Below, in pieces: positions 1 to 6,867 of a DNA stretch of 29,344 nucleotides. A program made the position numbers and the translations under genes. Within the stretch, counting starts at the first letter, position 1. Each line of letters opens with the position of its first letter. This DNA is from a virus, in IMG/VR virus record IMGVR_UViG_3300047095_001310, positions 1-29,344 of that record; one strand, written 5' to 3'. The notes beneath the pieces are model-generated. The model saw only the letters and a program-made list of their open reading frames with translations, did no database searches and had not been told where the DNA came from.

Positions 1-2
1 TA

Positions 3-206
3 TTAGCACCAGAGCAACACGTTGTTATTGAATGGTTAAGAGTTAATCATGGTATTTGGATTTATTGTAAGTATCAAAAACGAGGTAAGATTATTTTTGT
101 AATTGAAGATTTACAAGGCAATAATATAACAATATCTCCAGATTTTAACTCACCACAAGAAGCATATTCAGCAGCATTTGATTACGTTTTAAATAATTTG
201 ATATGA
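3..206 (+). CDS. Hypothetical phage protein, C-terminal part
   Basis: The frame is open from the left edge and ends in TGA at 204-206, so only the last 67 residues are visible. They begin LAPEQHVVIEWL and end in FDYVLNNLI. There is a mixed strand-rich stretch (WIYCKYQKRGKIIFVIE) followed by a segment that looks helical. I recognise no family. The stop overlaps the next start (ATGA), which suggests translational coupling with the following gene. The true start lies outside the window. Confidence 0.75.
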   Translation, partial: LAPEQHVVIEWLRVNHGIWIYCKYQKRGKIIFVIEDLQGNNITISPDFNSPQEAYSAAFDYVLNNLI

Positions 207-487
207 AAGGAATCTATTTAACCCAAGAGGGTAAACAAGAAATTGAAGCTAAAATAGTTGAACTTAAAGAAGAAAATAAATTCCCCATAGATAAATGGGA
301 GGAAGGGAAGAATCAAGGTAAAATTTACATTCTTGAACAAATCCTATCATCTGCAACAATACTTCCTGTTGAATCTGTAGATATTGTATTTAGAACGGCT
401 GATGATGATGTAAATCATTATATTGAAAACATTGCTTGTTTACCATCAAAATATCCAAACGGAGTAATCATTCAACCTAAACAATAA
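203..487 (+). CDS. Small protein with GreA-like N-terminal coil pattern
   Basis: This is a 94-residue protein whose ATG overlaps the preceding TGA. Residues 5-55 (YLTQEGKQEIEAKIVELKEE, then GKIYILEQILSSATILP) follow the pattern of the GreA/GreB N-terminal coiled coil: an LTxEG start, a long charged helix, then a second helix ending near an 'A.vi' turn. GreA coils reach into the RNA polymerase secondary channel, so a host RNA polymerase-binding role is possible. The C-terminal half does not obviously match the GreA FKBP-like domain. The resemblance was judged by eye and is weak, so hypothetical protein is the safe label. Confidence 0.7.
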   Translation: MKGIYLTQEGKQEIEAKIVELKEENKFPIDKWEEGKNQGKIYILEQILSSATILPVESVDIVFRTADDDVNHYIENIACLPSKYPNGVIIQPKQ

Positions 488-492
488 AAGTT

Positions 493-771
493 ATGAGTAA
501 AGAAAAAAAATTAGAATATTGGTTTTGTGATATAGGACCAATTGACAGAAATAAAATTGGATGGGGAGCAGATGGTCCCTTAAGAATGGCTGTTCAAAAT
601 AAATTTATTGAAATGTTTGATGAACAAGCCCAAAGATGTAGTAGTGGTTGGGGTTTAACCGAAGAAATGAAAACAAGATTGGACATAATTTCTCTTTTAC
701 CTACAACTGACGCATCAGGAAACATACTAAAACAAATAGATGAAATACTGAGTAAAAGACCTATGCATTAA
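493..771 (+). CDS. Hypothetical protein
   Basis: This is a 92-residue protein starting five bases after the previous stop. It has an aromatic N-terminus (LEYWFCDIGPIDRNK) and a helical middle (MAVQNKFIEMFDEQ). Its C-terminal part (ISLLPTTDASGNILKQIDEILSKRP) looks helical. It has no signal peptide, membrane segment or catalytic motif that I recognise. Spacing and codon use match its neighbours, so it is probably a genuine co-transcribed gene. Confidence 0.7.
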   Translation: MSKEKKLEYWFCDIGPIDRNKIGWGADGPLRMAVQNKFIEMFDEQAQRCSSGWGLTEEMKTRLDIISLLPTTDASGNILKQIDEILSKRPMH

Positions 772-794
772 AAAACTAATTAAAATCGTTAAAA

Positions 795-1050
795 ATGCTA
801 CAGAAAACAATCAGGAAGAGTCTTGAGATTAAACCGTCAGGCAGATCAACAGATTATATTACTCCTTCATTTATAATGGGTTGTGGATTTAATTGTTCTT
901 ATTGTTATTGTAAGAGGCATAAAACTGAAGGTGTTGATGTATCTAAAAACATTGATACTATTTTATCAGAAATAAATTCACATGCTTGGTTTGCAGATGT
1001 TATTAAGCCTAATCAGACTCATCCTGAATATATAACTTATGACATTGGCT
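795..1050 (+). CDS. Spore photoproduct lyase-like radical SAM protein, exon 1
   Basis: This exon encodes the N-terminal 85 residues plus the first base of codon 86. It contains the radical SAM cluster motif CxxxCxxC as C30, C34 and C37 (CGFNCSYCYCKRH), which binds a 4Fe-4S cluster and cleaves S-adenosylmethionine. Joined to exon 2 (2041-2639) it gives 284 residues. The split codon becomes TGT, giving YDIGCNSD, where C86 lies 49 residues after C37. In Bacillus subtilis the corresponding spacing is C98 to the hydrogen-donor C141. Spore photoproduct lyase reverses the UV-induced thymine dimer spore photoproduct. In a non-sporulating host the substrate could be another DNA lesion. The reading frame stops directly after the exon (T plus intron AA), so splicing is required. 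Confidence 0.85.
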
Positions 1051-1092
1051 AAATAAATGTCATTATTACATTTTTTTTATGTAAATATTTTT

Positions 1093-1100
1093 TATATTTG
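1093..1100 (+). promoter_or_regulatory. Candidate Bacteroidota -7 box inside intron 1
   Basis: TATATTTG matches the Bacteroidota -7 consensus TAnnTTTG. It ends only three bases before the endonuclease ATG at 1104, so transcription would begin at or next to the start codon and give a leaderless message. No clear -33 TTTG is present, only a T-run at 1071-1078. Confidence 0.35.
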
Positions 1101-1103
1101 TAT

Positions 1104-1874
1104 ATGAAAAATTTTACTAAAGAAGAAATTATTAATACAATTAAACAAATTGCTGATAATCAAAATTTTGAATGAATAAATGAATATAAAGATGCAAAAA
1201 CTCATCTTTTGTTTAAACATAAAACTTCAGAATTTTTAACAAAAGCAATTTGGAGTGGACTTAAACAAACGGGTAAAATTCCTGTTAGAAATACAAAATC
1301 TTATCACGAATCCAGACTTCAAAAATTATGTTTAAAATATAATTTTACAGCATTATCTTTATATAAAAATTATTTAACGTGCATTGATTATAAATGTAAT
1401 ATTTGTAACAAAATGTATAGCAGAAGATTACATGATATTTATAAATGTAACACATGTAACAATTTTTATAAAAATAATAAAGGTATAAACAAAACAACAG
1501 TTTTAAGAACACCTTATATATCTTATAAATTGTATTTTGTTTATTTACCAACAGTAGATGCTTATAAAATAGGTCTTTATAAAGGAAAATATATAAAATC
1601 AAGATTTGGCTCATTACCAATAGAAGTTTTAAATATTTTAGAGTTACCTTTATATAAAGCTTATTATTTAGAACAAACTATAATAAAAACTTTTAAAGAG
1701 TTTAAATATATAGGAATGAAGTTTGGAGGGTATACAGAAGCTTTTAACAATTGTATTAATAAAGATAAAGTAATAGAAATTATGGCCACATCTATTGAAG
1801 ATGTTAAACCCTGTGAATTGCTGGAAACTCTGGAAGCAGACAATCAGCAGCCAAGCTTTGTAGAAATACATTGA
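1104..1874 (+). CDS. Intron 1 homing endonuclease (T5orf172/GIY-YIG-like), interrupted by in-frame TGA
   Basis: The frame starts at ATG 1104, is broken by TGA at 1173-1175 (codon 24), and then runs open to 1874. Without readthrough, translation could restart at TTG 1209, giving 221 residues. In that numbering there is a CxxC...CxxC zinc finger (C63, C66, C80, C83). A compact GIY-YIG-type domain follows: FVYLP (110-114), YKIG (119-122), R132, E155 and GGYTEAF (173-179), which resembles the T5orf172 family. Such enzymes cut intron-less alleles to spread the intron. The last 25 residues are encoded by the ribozyme core. The TGA suggests decay of the N-terminal region. A sequencing error or readthrough is less likely, since nearby genes use TGA as their stop. 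Confidence 0.75.
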
Positions 1875-2040
1875 AGGTTCAACGACTAACACATGGAATC
1901 TTAACAGGTAAAGCTGAAGATAGTAAAGTGACACGAGTGCAGGGCATGTATTTATCTACATGATGATATAGTCTGAACTGCATACATAACAAAAGAAAAT
2001 GCAGAATTGTAGGATAAAGAGCCTACAAGATAACAAAATG

Positions 2041-2639
2041 GTAATTCAGATATGGCCTTACATGCAAAGCATTATGATTGGAAAAGAGTCTTTAATTTCT
2101 TTGTAACTCATCCATTAGCTATGGGTTCATTTGCAACAAAGTATGTAAACCCTATATTTCTTGACTATAATCCACAACAGAAAATTAGAATCAGATACAG
2201 TTTAATGCCTCAGAAATACGCTGACCTGTTAGAGCCTAAAACAACTCCTATAGAAGCAAGAATAAGGGCAATAGATGAGTTTATCAGAGCAGGGTATGAT
2301 GTACATATTAACTTCAGTCCTGTAATAGTACATGATGGGTGGCTTGATGAGTATAGATTACTGTTTGAACAAGTCAATGATTTAGTTCAAAATAAAGATA
2401 TAGTCAAAGCTGAAGTAATATTTTTAACTCACAATATAAAGAAGCACAAGTATAATCTTGAGAACGGTTTAGGAGGAGAAGAATTATTATGGAAACCTGA
2501 GTTACAGGAAGCTAAGATTTCTCAATACGGAGGAGAAAATATCAGATACAATCATAGATTAAAAGCAGGTTACATTAAAGAATGGACTGCATTACATGAT
2601 ATGATAATTAATTGGAACACAATAAGATATATATTTTAA
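2041..2639 (+). CDS. Spore photoproduct lyase-like radical SAM protein, exon 2
   Basis: This is the C-terminal exon of the gene starting at 795. It supplies two bases of the C86 codon and then residues 87-284. It reads NSDMALHAKHYDW, then RIRYSLMPQKYADLLEPKTT, then AGYDVHINFSPVIVHDGW. These match the spore photoproduct lyase order in which strand RxSLSP is followed by 'TPxxxARIxAxxxxxxAGY' and a barrel strand ending in PVI. An ATG at 2052 could be mistaken for the gene start, but the conserved Cys and Asn lie upstream of it. The exon boundary is therefore preferred as the start of this segment. Confidence 0.85.
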
Positions 2640-2641
2640 TT

Positions 2642-2857
2642 ATGGCAACAATGTTAATAAGAAAAGATGCAAAAAGTAAATCTAACTGGAAAAGAATGTT
2701 AGATGCCGCTAATAAATTAGATTTTAGTGACGGCAGACTTATGGCAGGTAAAGGTTGGAAAATATCTGACATGGATGTAAATACTATATCTGACAAGCTT
2801 AAAGCTTTGGGTATAGAACATGAAGTAAACGGGTTATATAGTATAAGTATAAATTAA
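2642..2857 (+). CDS. Hypothetical small protein
   Basis: This 71-residue protein starts at ATG 2642, two bases after the stop of the lyase-like gene. A longer TTG start at 2612 would overlap that gene and is less likely. The protein is basic at its N-terminus (MLIRKDAKSKSNWKRMLDAANK) and ends in a short helix-strand region (SDKLKALGIEHEVNGLYSISIN). That end resembles small alpha-beta phage proteins, but I recognise no family. It is co-oriented with its neighbours and probably in the same transcript. Confidence 0.65.
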   Translation: MATMLIRKDAKSKSNWKRMLDAANKLDFSDGRLMAGKGWKISDMDVNTISDKLKALGIEHEVNGLYSISIN

Positions 2858-2867
2858 TAAATAAATT

Positions 2868-3119
2868 ATGAAACCGCAACCAGGTTATTACAGAAATCTT
2901 CTTACTGATAAAAATGTAAGAATAGCTTTTACTCATACTCCTATGTATGGAGTAACAAAAATTGATAACAGTGAAACATTAAAAGAGTTAGAAAATTCTA
3001 CAGATGAATATGCTAAATATTATATTGATGGATTAAAAAATGGTACTATGATTACTATTGTAGAAAATTCATATAGTGAAAAATATTTTGCACCTGGAGA
3101 ATTATATTTTAAATCTTAA
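2868..3119 (+). CDS. Hypothetical protein
   Basis: This is an 83-residue protein, ten bases after the previous stop. It begins MKPQPGYYRNLLTDKNVRIA and has an acidic helical centre (LKELENSTDEYAKYYIDGL), followed by a beta-rich end (TMITIVENSYSEKYFAPGELYFKS). No motif is recognised. The composition suggests a small soluble alpha-beta protein. Confidence 0.65.
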   Translation: MKPQPGYYRNLLTDKNVRIAFTHTPMYGVTKIDNSETLKELENSTDEYAKYYIDGLKNGTMITIVENSYSEKYFAPGELYFKS

Positions 3120-3120
3120 T

Positions 3121-3420
3121 ATGAAAACAACATTAGATTATTGGAATCCGAGAGATGTATCAGTTGTAACAGAATCAGGTTTTCGTTTTCGCGACACTAC
3201 ATCAGTTATAACAGATACAAAAGAAATTACTGGTGATAGCGAAATTGATTTGTTTGAGCAATTTTACAAACTTAACAATAGATTGAGGTATTGTAACGGT
3301 AGTTATTACAAATTTCAGGACAAAGAATGGGAAATTAAATATCAAGATTGGCTAAAATCTGATGATTACAAAAAGAAATCTTTTGATTTATATTATGGTA
3401 AAAATGGAATTGTTGATTAA
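3121..3420 (+). CDS. Hypothetical protein
   Basis: The protein has 99 residues when started at ATG 3121, one base after the preceding stop. An earlier in-frame ATG at 3076 lies inside the upstream gene and was not chosen. The sequence is aromatic and charged (LDYWNPRDVSVVTESGFRF; IDLFEQFYKLNNRLRYCNGSYYKFQDKEWE). It ends in a lysine- and tyrosine-rich helix. No known domain is recognised. Confidence 0.65.
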   Translation: MKTTLDYWNPRDVSVVTESGFRFRDTTSVITDTKEITGDSEIDLFEQFYKLNNRLRYCNGSYYKFQDKEWEIKYQDWLKSDDYKKKSFDLYYGKNGIVD

Positions 3421-3655
3421 AGAAAAAACTTGCTTTACTTGTAAAAAGAAATATCCTAATTTTGTATTCCCCATAAACGGAATGAAATATCAGAGACCTG
3501 ATGATTTAGGAACTTGTAGAGTATGTAAATTTTGTACCTATAAACAATGGTCTAAAGATATGTATACTTGGGTGTACAATTTTAAATTCAGAAAGTTTGA
3601 AAAGATAGAATTTAAAAGTAAATGGGAAATAATAAAAAAATTAATAATGAGCTAA
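3404..3655 (+). CDS. Small putative zinc-binding protein
   Basis: This protein has 83 residues from ATG 3404; ATGs at 3395 and 3362 are alternatives further upstream in the same frame. Residues 9-12 (CFTC) and 37-43 (CRVCKFC) give two pairs of closely spaced cysteines about 25 residues apart, the layout of a zinc ribbon or treble clef. The C-terminal half is basic and aromatic (YTWVYNFKFRKFEKIEFKSKW), which would suit nucleic acid binding. The start overlaps the end of the previous gene by 17 bases. Function is unknown, and zinc binding is inferred only from cysteine spacing. Confidence 0.65.
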   Translation: MELLIKEKTCFTCKKKYPNFVFPINGMKYQRPDDLGTCRVCKFCTYKQWSKDMYTWVYNFKFRKFEKIEFKSKWEIIKKLIMS

Positions 3656-3668
3656 AAACATAACTATT

Positions 3669-3848
3669 ATGAGCTTAAAAAATGAACAATACACAGCTCT
3701 GTTAAGAACCAGAGAATTATTGATGGACCTTCTTGACAGTAAAAAATGTCCTAAAACAAGAAAAGAAATGAAAGAAAGAGTATATAAATGCCTGAAACAT
3801 TTTCCTTTTTTAGACAAAGACGGAGAGCCATTATTTAGTAAATACTGA
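3669..3848 (+). CDS. Hypothetical 59-residue protein
   Basis: This short gene runs from ATG 3669 to TGA 3846-3848 and encodes MSLKNEQYTALLRTRELLMD through to EPLFSKY. It is predominantly helical and basic. It fills the gap between two other genes, and its TGA overlaps the next ATG (TGATG), a coupling pattern seen repeatedly in this window. That makes it likely to be real despite its size. No family is recognised. Confidence 0.6.
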   Translation: MSLKNEQYTALLRTRELLMDLLDSKKCPKTRKEMKERVYKCLKHFPFLDKDGEPLFSKY

Positions 3849-4159
3849 TGAAAGAGATAGAAATTTTATGTAATAAACTTATTAAAAGAGCAAATATAAG
3901 AACAGAAATAGATGTATTAAGTTTAAGAAATGCAACAGGTAAAAAGTATATTGATATTCTCAAAACAAGGGATTTAGCATTATATATACTTATAGAAAAT
4001 TATCCTGAACTTACTATTAAAGACTTAAAAGCATTATTTCCCAGTATTAAATATTACAGTGTTTCTGAGATAAGAATGAGAACACACAAAAGAATGAACG
4101 GAGATTTTGACTACATAGATTTATACTTAAAATTAAAGAATGATATATTTCGTCAGTAA
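3848..4159 (+). CDS. DnaA domain IV-like helix-turn-helix protein
   Basis: The 103 residues line up by eye with the C-terminal DNA-binding domain of the replication initiator DnaA. An N-terminal helix (IEILCNKLIKRANI) is followed by ILKTRDLALYIL (DnaA: VxxRQxAMxL). LTIKDLKALFPS then matches LSLxEIGxxFG, followed by YSVSEIRMRTHKRM (DnaA: HTTVLHACRKI) and a terminal helix. The DnaA signature HTT is not conserved. The gene sits directly before the DNA polymerase, overlapping it by 20 bases, which suits a role in replication initiation or its control. A Trp-repressor-like fold is the main alternative. The ATPase domains of DnaA are absent. Confidence 0.6.
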   Translation: MKEIEILCNKLIKRANIRTEIDVLSLRNATGKKYIDILKTRDLALYILIENYPELTIKDLKALFPSIKYYSVSEIRMRTHKRMNGDFDYIDLYLKLKNDIFRQ

Positions 4160-6158
4160 TCAGACTTCTATAGGAGAATCTGAATACTATCAAAGAGCAA
4201 CTATATCTGAATTTTTTGATTGGCTTAAAAACCAAAAAGAAGTTCAGATTGATACCGAGACTACGGGATTTGATGCATACACACATAACATTATTTGTGC
4301 TCAGTTTGGTAATGATGATTACCAATGGGTTATTACTGAAGATATTATATTTTCTCAAAATTCTAAGGCCCAGTTAAAGCCTATATTAGAATCTATGGAA
4401 ATATTATGTATTCTTCAGAATGCTTTATTTGACCTCAGATTTTTTTATATACAGGGTATATACCCGAGAAGAATATATGATACATTTATAGCTGAGATAT
4501 GTATAAATCTCGGTTATGATGCAGGAACTTACAGAAGAAGCCTTCAGGCTCTTGCTGAAAAGTATCTTGGTATATATATCAATAAAGAAATCAGAGGGCA
4601 GATTCATTACAAAGGGCTTTCAGATGATGTTATTGTGTATGCGGCAAATGATGTTAAGTATCTCAATAAAATAAAACATGAGCAGGAAAAGATAATAGCG
4701 GAGAAAGAACTGGAAACTATCGTAAATCTTGAAAATTCATTTGTAAGAGTACTTACTTATCTTACATTGTCAGGCATTTCTCTGAATATAGAAAAATGGA
4801 CTGAAAAGTGTGCAAAAGATAAACAGGAACTTGCGGAGCTTGAAAAAAGATTGCATGATTGTATATTGGAACATCCTAATCAATTCAGGAAATATATTAA
4901 CAATCAGCTTGATTTGTTTTCAGATGAGCTTACTACCAATATTAACTTTTCTTCACCTGCTCAAGTAGTAAAACTGTTTAAAGAACTTGGGCTTAATTTA
5001 GAAACTAAAGATAAAAAGACAGGTAAGATTAAAGATTCTGTTGAGGCTAATATACTTATACCTCAAAAAGATAAACACCCTTTAATACCTATTTATCTTG
5101 ATTTTAAATCCCAGGAAAAAACAGTATCTACTTATGGTGAAAACTGGCTTAAACATATAAATGCAAAGTCAGGCAGATTACATACCCAATATACTCAGAT
5201 GCTTGATACAGGCAGGATGAGTTCAGGAGGTAAGGATAAATACAATAAAATAGAGTATCTTAATTTTCTCAATATTCCTCAGGATAATGAAATCAGAAAC
5301 TGTATTATACCTAAAGAAGGATACAGTTTTATTGATTGTGACTTTACGGGTCAGGAGACTATGATATTTGCAGAGTTTTCCCAAGAACCTTCAATGGTAG
5401 AATTTCTTAATTCAGATGGTTCTGATATGCACAGTTTTATAGCATCAAAGATATATCCTGAACTTTCAGGTGTTCCTTTAGATGAAATTAAAACTAAACA
5501 TAAACAGGCCAGGCAATCAGCTAAAGCTGCAGGTTTTGCCATACAATATGGAGGTGTGGGAGCTACAATAGCTAAGAATTTATCTATATCTACTGAAGAA
5601 GGTGAGTTTGTATATAACTCTTACATGAAAGCATTTCCTAAGATTTCAGAGTATTTTAAAAAATGTAAAGCACAGGTTCTTTCTAAAGGTTTTATTGTAA
5701 CTAATCAGTTAACTAAAAGAAGGATTCACTTTACAGATTTTGAAAAGTATAAAGAGTTATCCAAAGAAATAACAGGAAAGTTTTGGGAAGAATACAGAGA
5801 ACAAAAGAAATTAAATTCTTTTAAATTCTCTTTAATGAAAGAAACTATAAGAGAATACTTTTTAATTAAAGGTAAACTTGAAAGAGCTTCTCTTAATTAT
5901 CCTATCCAAAGTACAGGTGCAGATATGACTAAACTTGCAGCTATGTATCTGTTTAATCATATTATTGAAACAGATAATATGTTTAAAGTATTTATTCCTC
6001 TTGTAGTCCATGACCAGATTGTTGTTGAATGCCCTGATTCTGAAACAGAGTATTGGGCTAAAATAACTTCTGATTGTATGGTCAAAGCAGGAGATTTATT
6101 TTGTAAATCAGTTAAAATTAAAGCAGAACCAGAAATACTTAAAAAATGGAAAAAGTAA
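4140..6158 (+). CDS. Family A DNA polymerase with 3'-5' exonuclease
   Basis: This 672-residue replicative polymerase copies phage DNA. The N-terminal exonuclease starts with the DxE motif in VQIDTETTGFDAY (Exo I). YAANDVKYL is Exo III-like. Polymerase motif A is FIDCDFTGQETMIF with metal-binding D401. Motif B is RQSAKAAGFAIQYGG (R458, K462, Y470), and motif C is VVHDQIVVE (H624, D625). There is no 5' nuclease domain, as is usual for phage family A enzymes. Motif A has DFTGQE where bacterial Pol I has DYSQIE. The gene overlaps its neighbours at both ends and lies in the replication block with helicases and primase. Confidence 0.95.
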   Translation: MIYFVSNQTSIGESEYYQRATISEFFDWLKNQKEVQIDTETTGFDAYTHNIICAQFGNDDYQWVITEDIIFSQNSKAQLKPILESMEILCILQNALFDLRFFYIQGIYPRRIYDTFIAEICINLGYDAGTYRRSLQALAEKYLGIYINKEIRGQIHYKGLSDDVIVYAANDVKYLNKIKHEQEKIIAEKELETIVNLENSFVRVLTYLTLSGISLNIEKWTEKCAKDKQELAELEKRLHDCILEHPNQFRKYINNQLDLFSDELTTNINFSSPAQVVKLFKELGLNLETKDKKTGKIKDSVEANILIPQKDKHPLIPIYLDFKSQEKTVSTYGENWLKHINAKSGRLHTQYTQMLDTGRMSSGGKDKYNKIEYLNFLNIPQDNEIRNCIIPKEGYSFIDCDFTGQETMIFAEFSQEPSMVEFLNSDGSDMHSFIASKIYPELSGVPLDEIKTKHKQARQSAKAAGFAIQYGGVGATIAKNLSISTEEGEFVYNSYMKAFPKISEYFKKCKAQVLSKGFIVTNQLTKRRIHFTDFEKYKELSKEITGKFWEEYREQKKLNSFKFSLMKETIREYFLIKGKLERASLNYPIQSTGADMTKLAAMYLFNHIIETDNMFKVFIPLVVHDQIVVECPDSETEYWAKITSDCMVKAGDLFCKSVKIKAEPEILKKWKK

Positions 6159-6604
6159 GACATAGGCGTGGTGTATTAACCACAGAACAAATCTATTCAG
6201 ATTTAAAGAAAACTAAACAGTTTATAGATTCTTCCAAAGAACCTGTAAGAAGTTGGCATTTGGTATCTAATAAAGAGAAAGGCACAATAGGATTTATGAG
6301 TGGTCCTATGGTAAGAATTCTTACAAGCAATAATGTTTTAAAATCTTCTGTCAAGGATGGTTACACATGGAATTCAAAAATTCCTGTAACCTATGTACTT
6401 GCAACTAAGATTAAAAAAGAATGGGAAACTTATAAAGAAACTTTAGAAAAAACTTCTGTTAAAGAATATAAATTTAAAGAACTTCCCGTTGCTCCTTGTG
6501 TAGCACATGAGAATGAACCTGAAGTTGCTAAAGTTTCTGTTGTAAGGAAAAGAAAGACTAAAAAAGAAGGTTGGTTAAAAAGATTTTTTAAATGGATTTG
6601 GTAA
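6146..6604 (+). CDS. Hypothetical protein with basic aromatic C-terminal tail
   Basis: This is a 152-residue protein overlapping the polymerase end by 13 bases. Residues 1-100 look like a small alpha-beta domain (RSWHLVSNKEKGTIGFMSGP; TYVLATKIKKEWETY). A proline- and charge-rich linker follows, and then a cationic tail, KKEGWLKRFFKWIW. That tail could form an amphipathic helix lying on a membrane, or it could bind a partner such as the adjacent polymerase. No family is recognised. The stop TAA overlaps the next ATG (TAATG). Confidence 0.7.
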   Translation: MEKVRHRRGVLTTEQIYSDLKKTKQFIDSSKEPVRSWHLVSNKEKGTIGFMSGPMVRILTSNNVLKSSVKDGYTWNSKIPVTYVLATKIKKEWETYKETLEKTSVKEYKFKELPVAPCVAHENEPEVAKVSVVRKRKTKKEGWLKRFFKWIW

Positions 6605-6867
6605 TGGGAAAGTTTAAAGATTATAGAACAGCTCACAATTTTATGAACCCTGGAGATGATCTCAAAAAATGGGTTGATAAAGATAATTATTTTAATCATT
6701 ATTTAGAAGATTGGAATGCTCTTATGGAACTTGCGGAAGAATGTCTGACTAATGCATACGTTATTCCCCAGATAGAATCATATAAACTTGAAACAGCTTT
6801 ATTAAATTTTGATAAAAAGAAAGTTTTTAAAGCTTGTGTAAAAATTATTAAAGAAATAACTAAATAA
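6604..6867 (+). CDS. Hypothetical protein
   Basis: This is an 87-residue protein read from ATG 6604, which overlaps the preceding TAA. An ATG at 6592 in the same frame would extend it into the upstream gene. It is largely helical and contains MELAEECLTNAYVIPQIESY and a lysine-rich C-terminus. Its stop overlaps the helicase start by one base, so the two are probably translationally coupled. No domain is recognised. Confidence 0.65.
   Translation: MGKFKDYRTAHNFMNPGDDLKKWVDKDNYFNHYLEDWNALMELAEECLTNAYVIPQIESYKLETALLNFDKKKVFKACVKIIKEITK

Larger units (their letters stand above)
1051..2040 (+). mobile_element. Group I intron 1 (in the SPL-like gene)
   Basis: This 990-base intron starts after a U-ending 5' exon (GGCT) and ends in G at 2040, as group I splicing requires. 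The core is near the 3' end. It includes the P4/P6-type string AATCAGCAGCC at 1842-1852 and the 5' P7 strand in GAAGGTTCAACGACTA at 1873-1888. The matching 3' P7 strand is GATATAGTCTGAA from 1964. The same strings occur in the two other introns of this window. An endonuclease ORF fills the 5' half. Splice points were chosen because they alone restore the GCNSD motif in frame and obey the U/G rule. Confidence 0.88.

Noticed and set aside
1345-1934. Two - strand open frames inside intron 1
   Set aside because: They are complements of the endonuclease frame with Leu/Tyr/Lys-rich low-complexity translation and no motifs.
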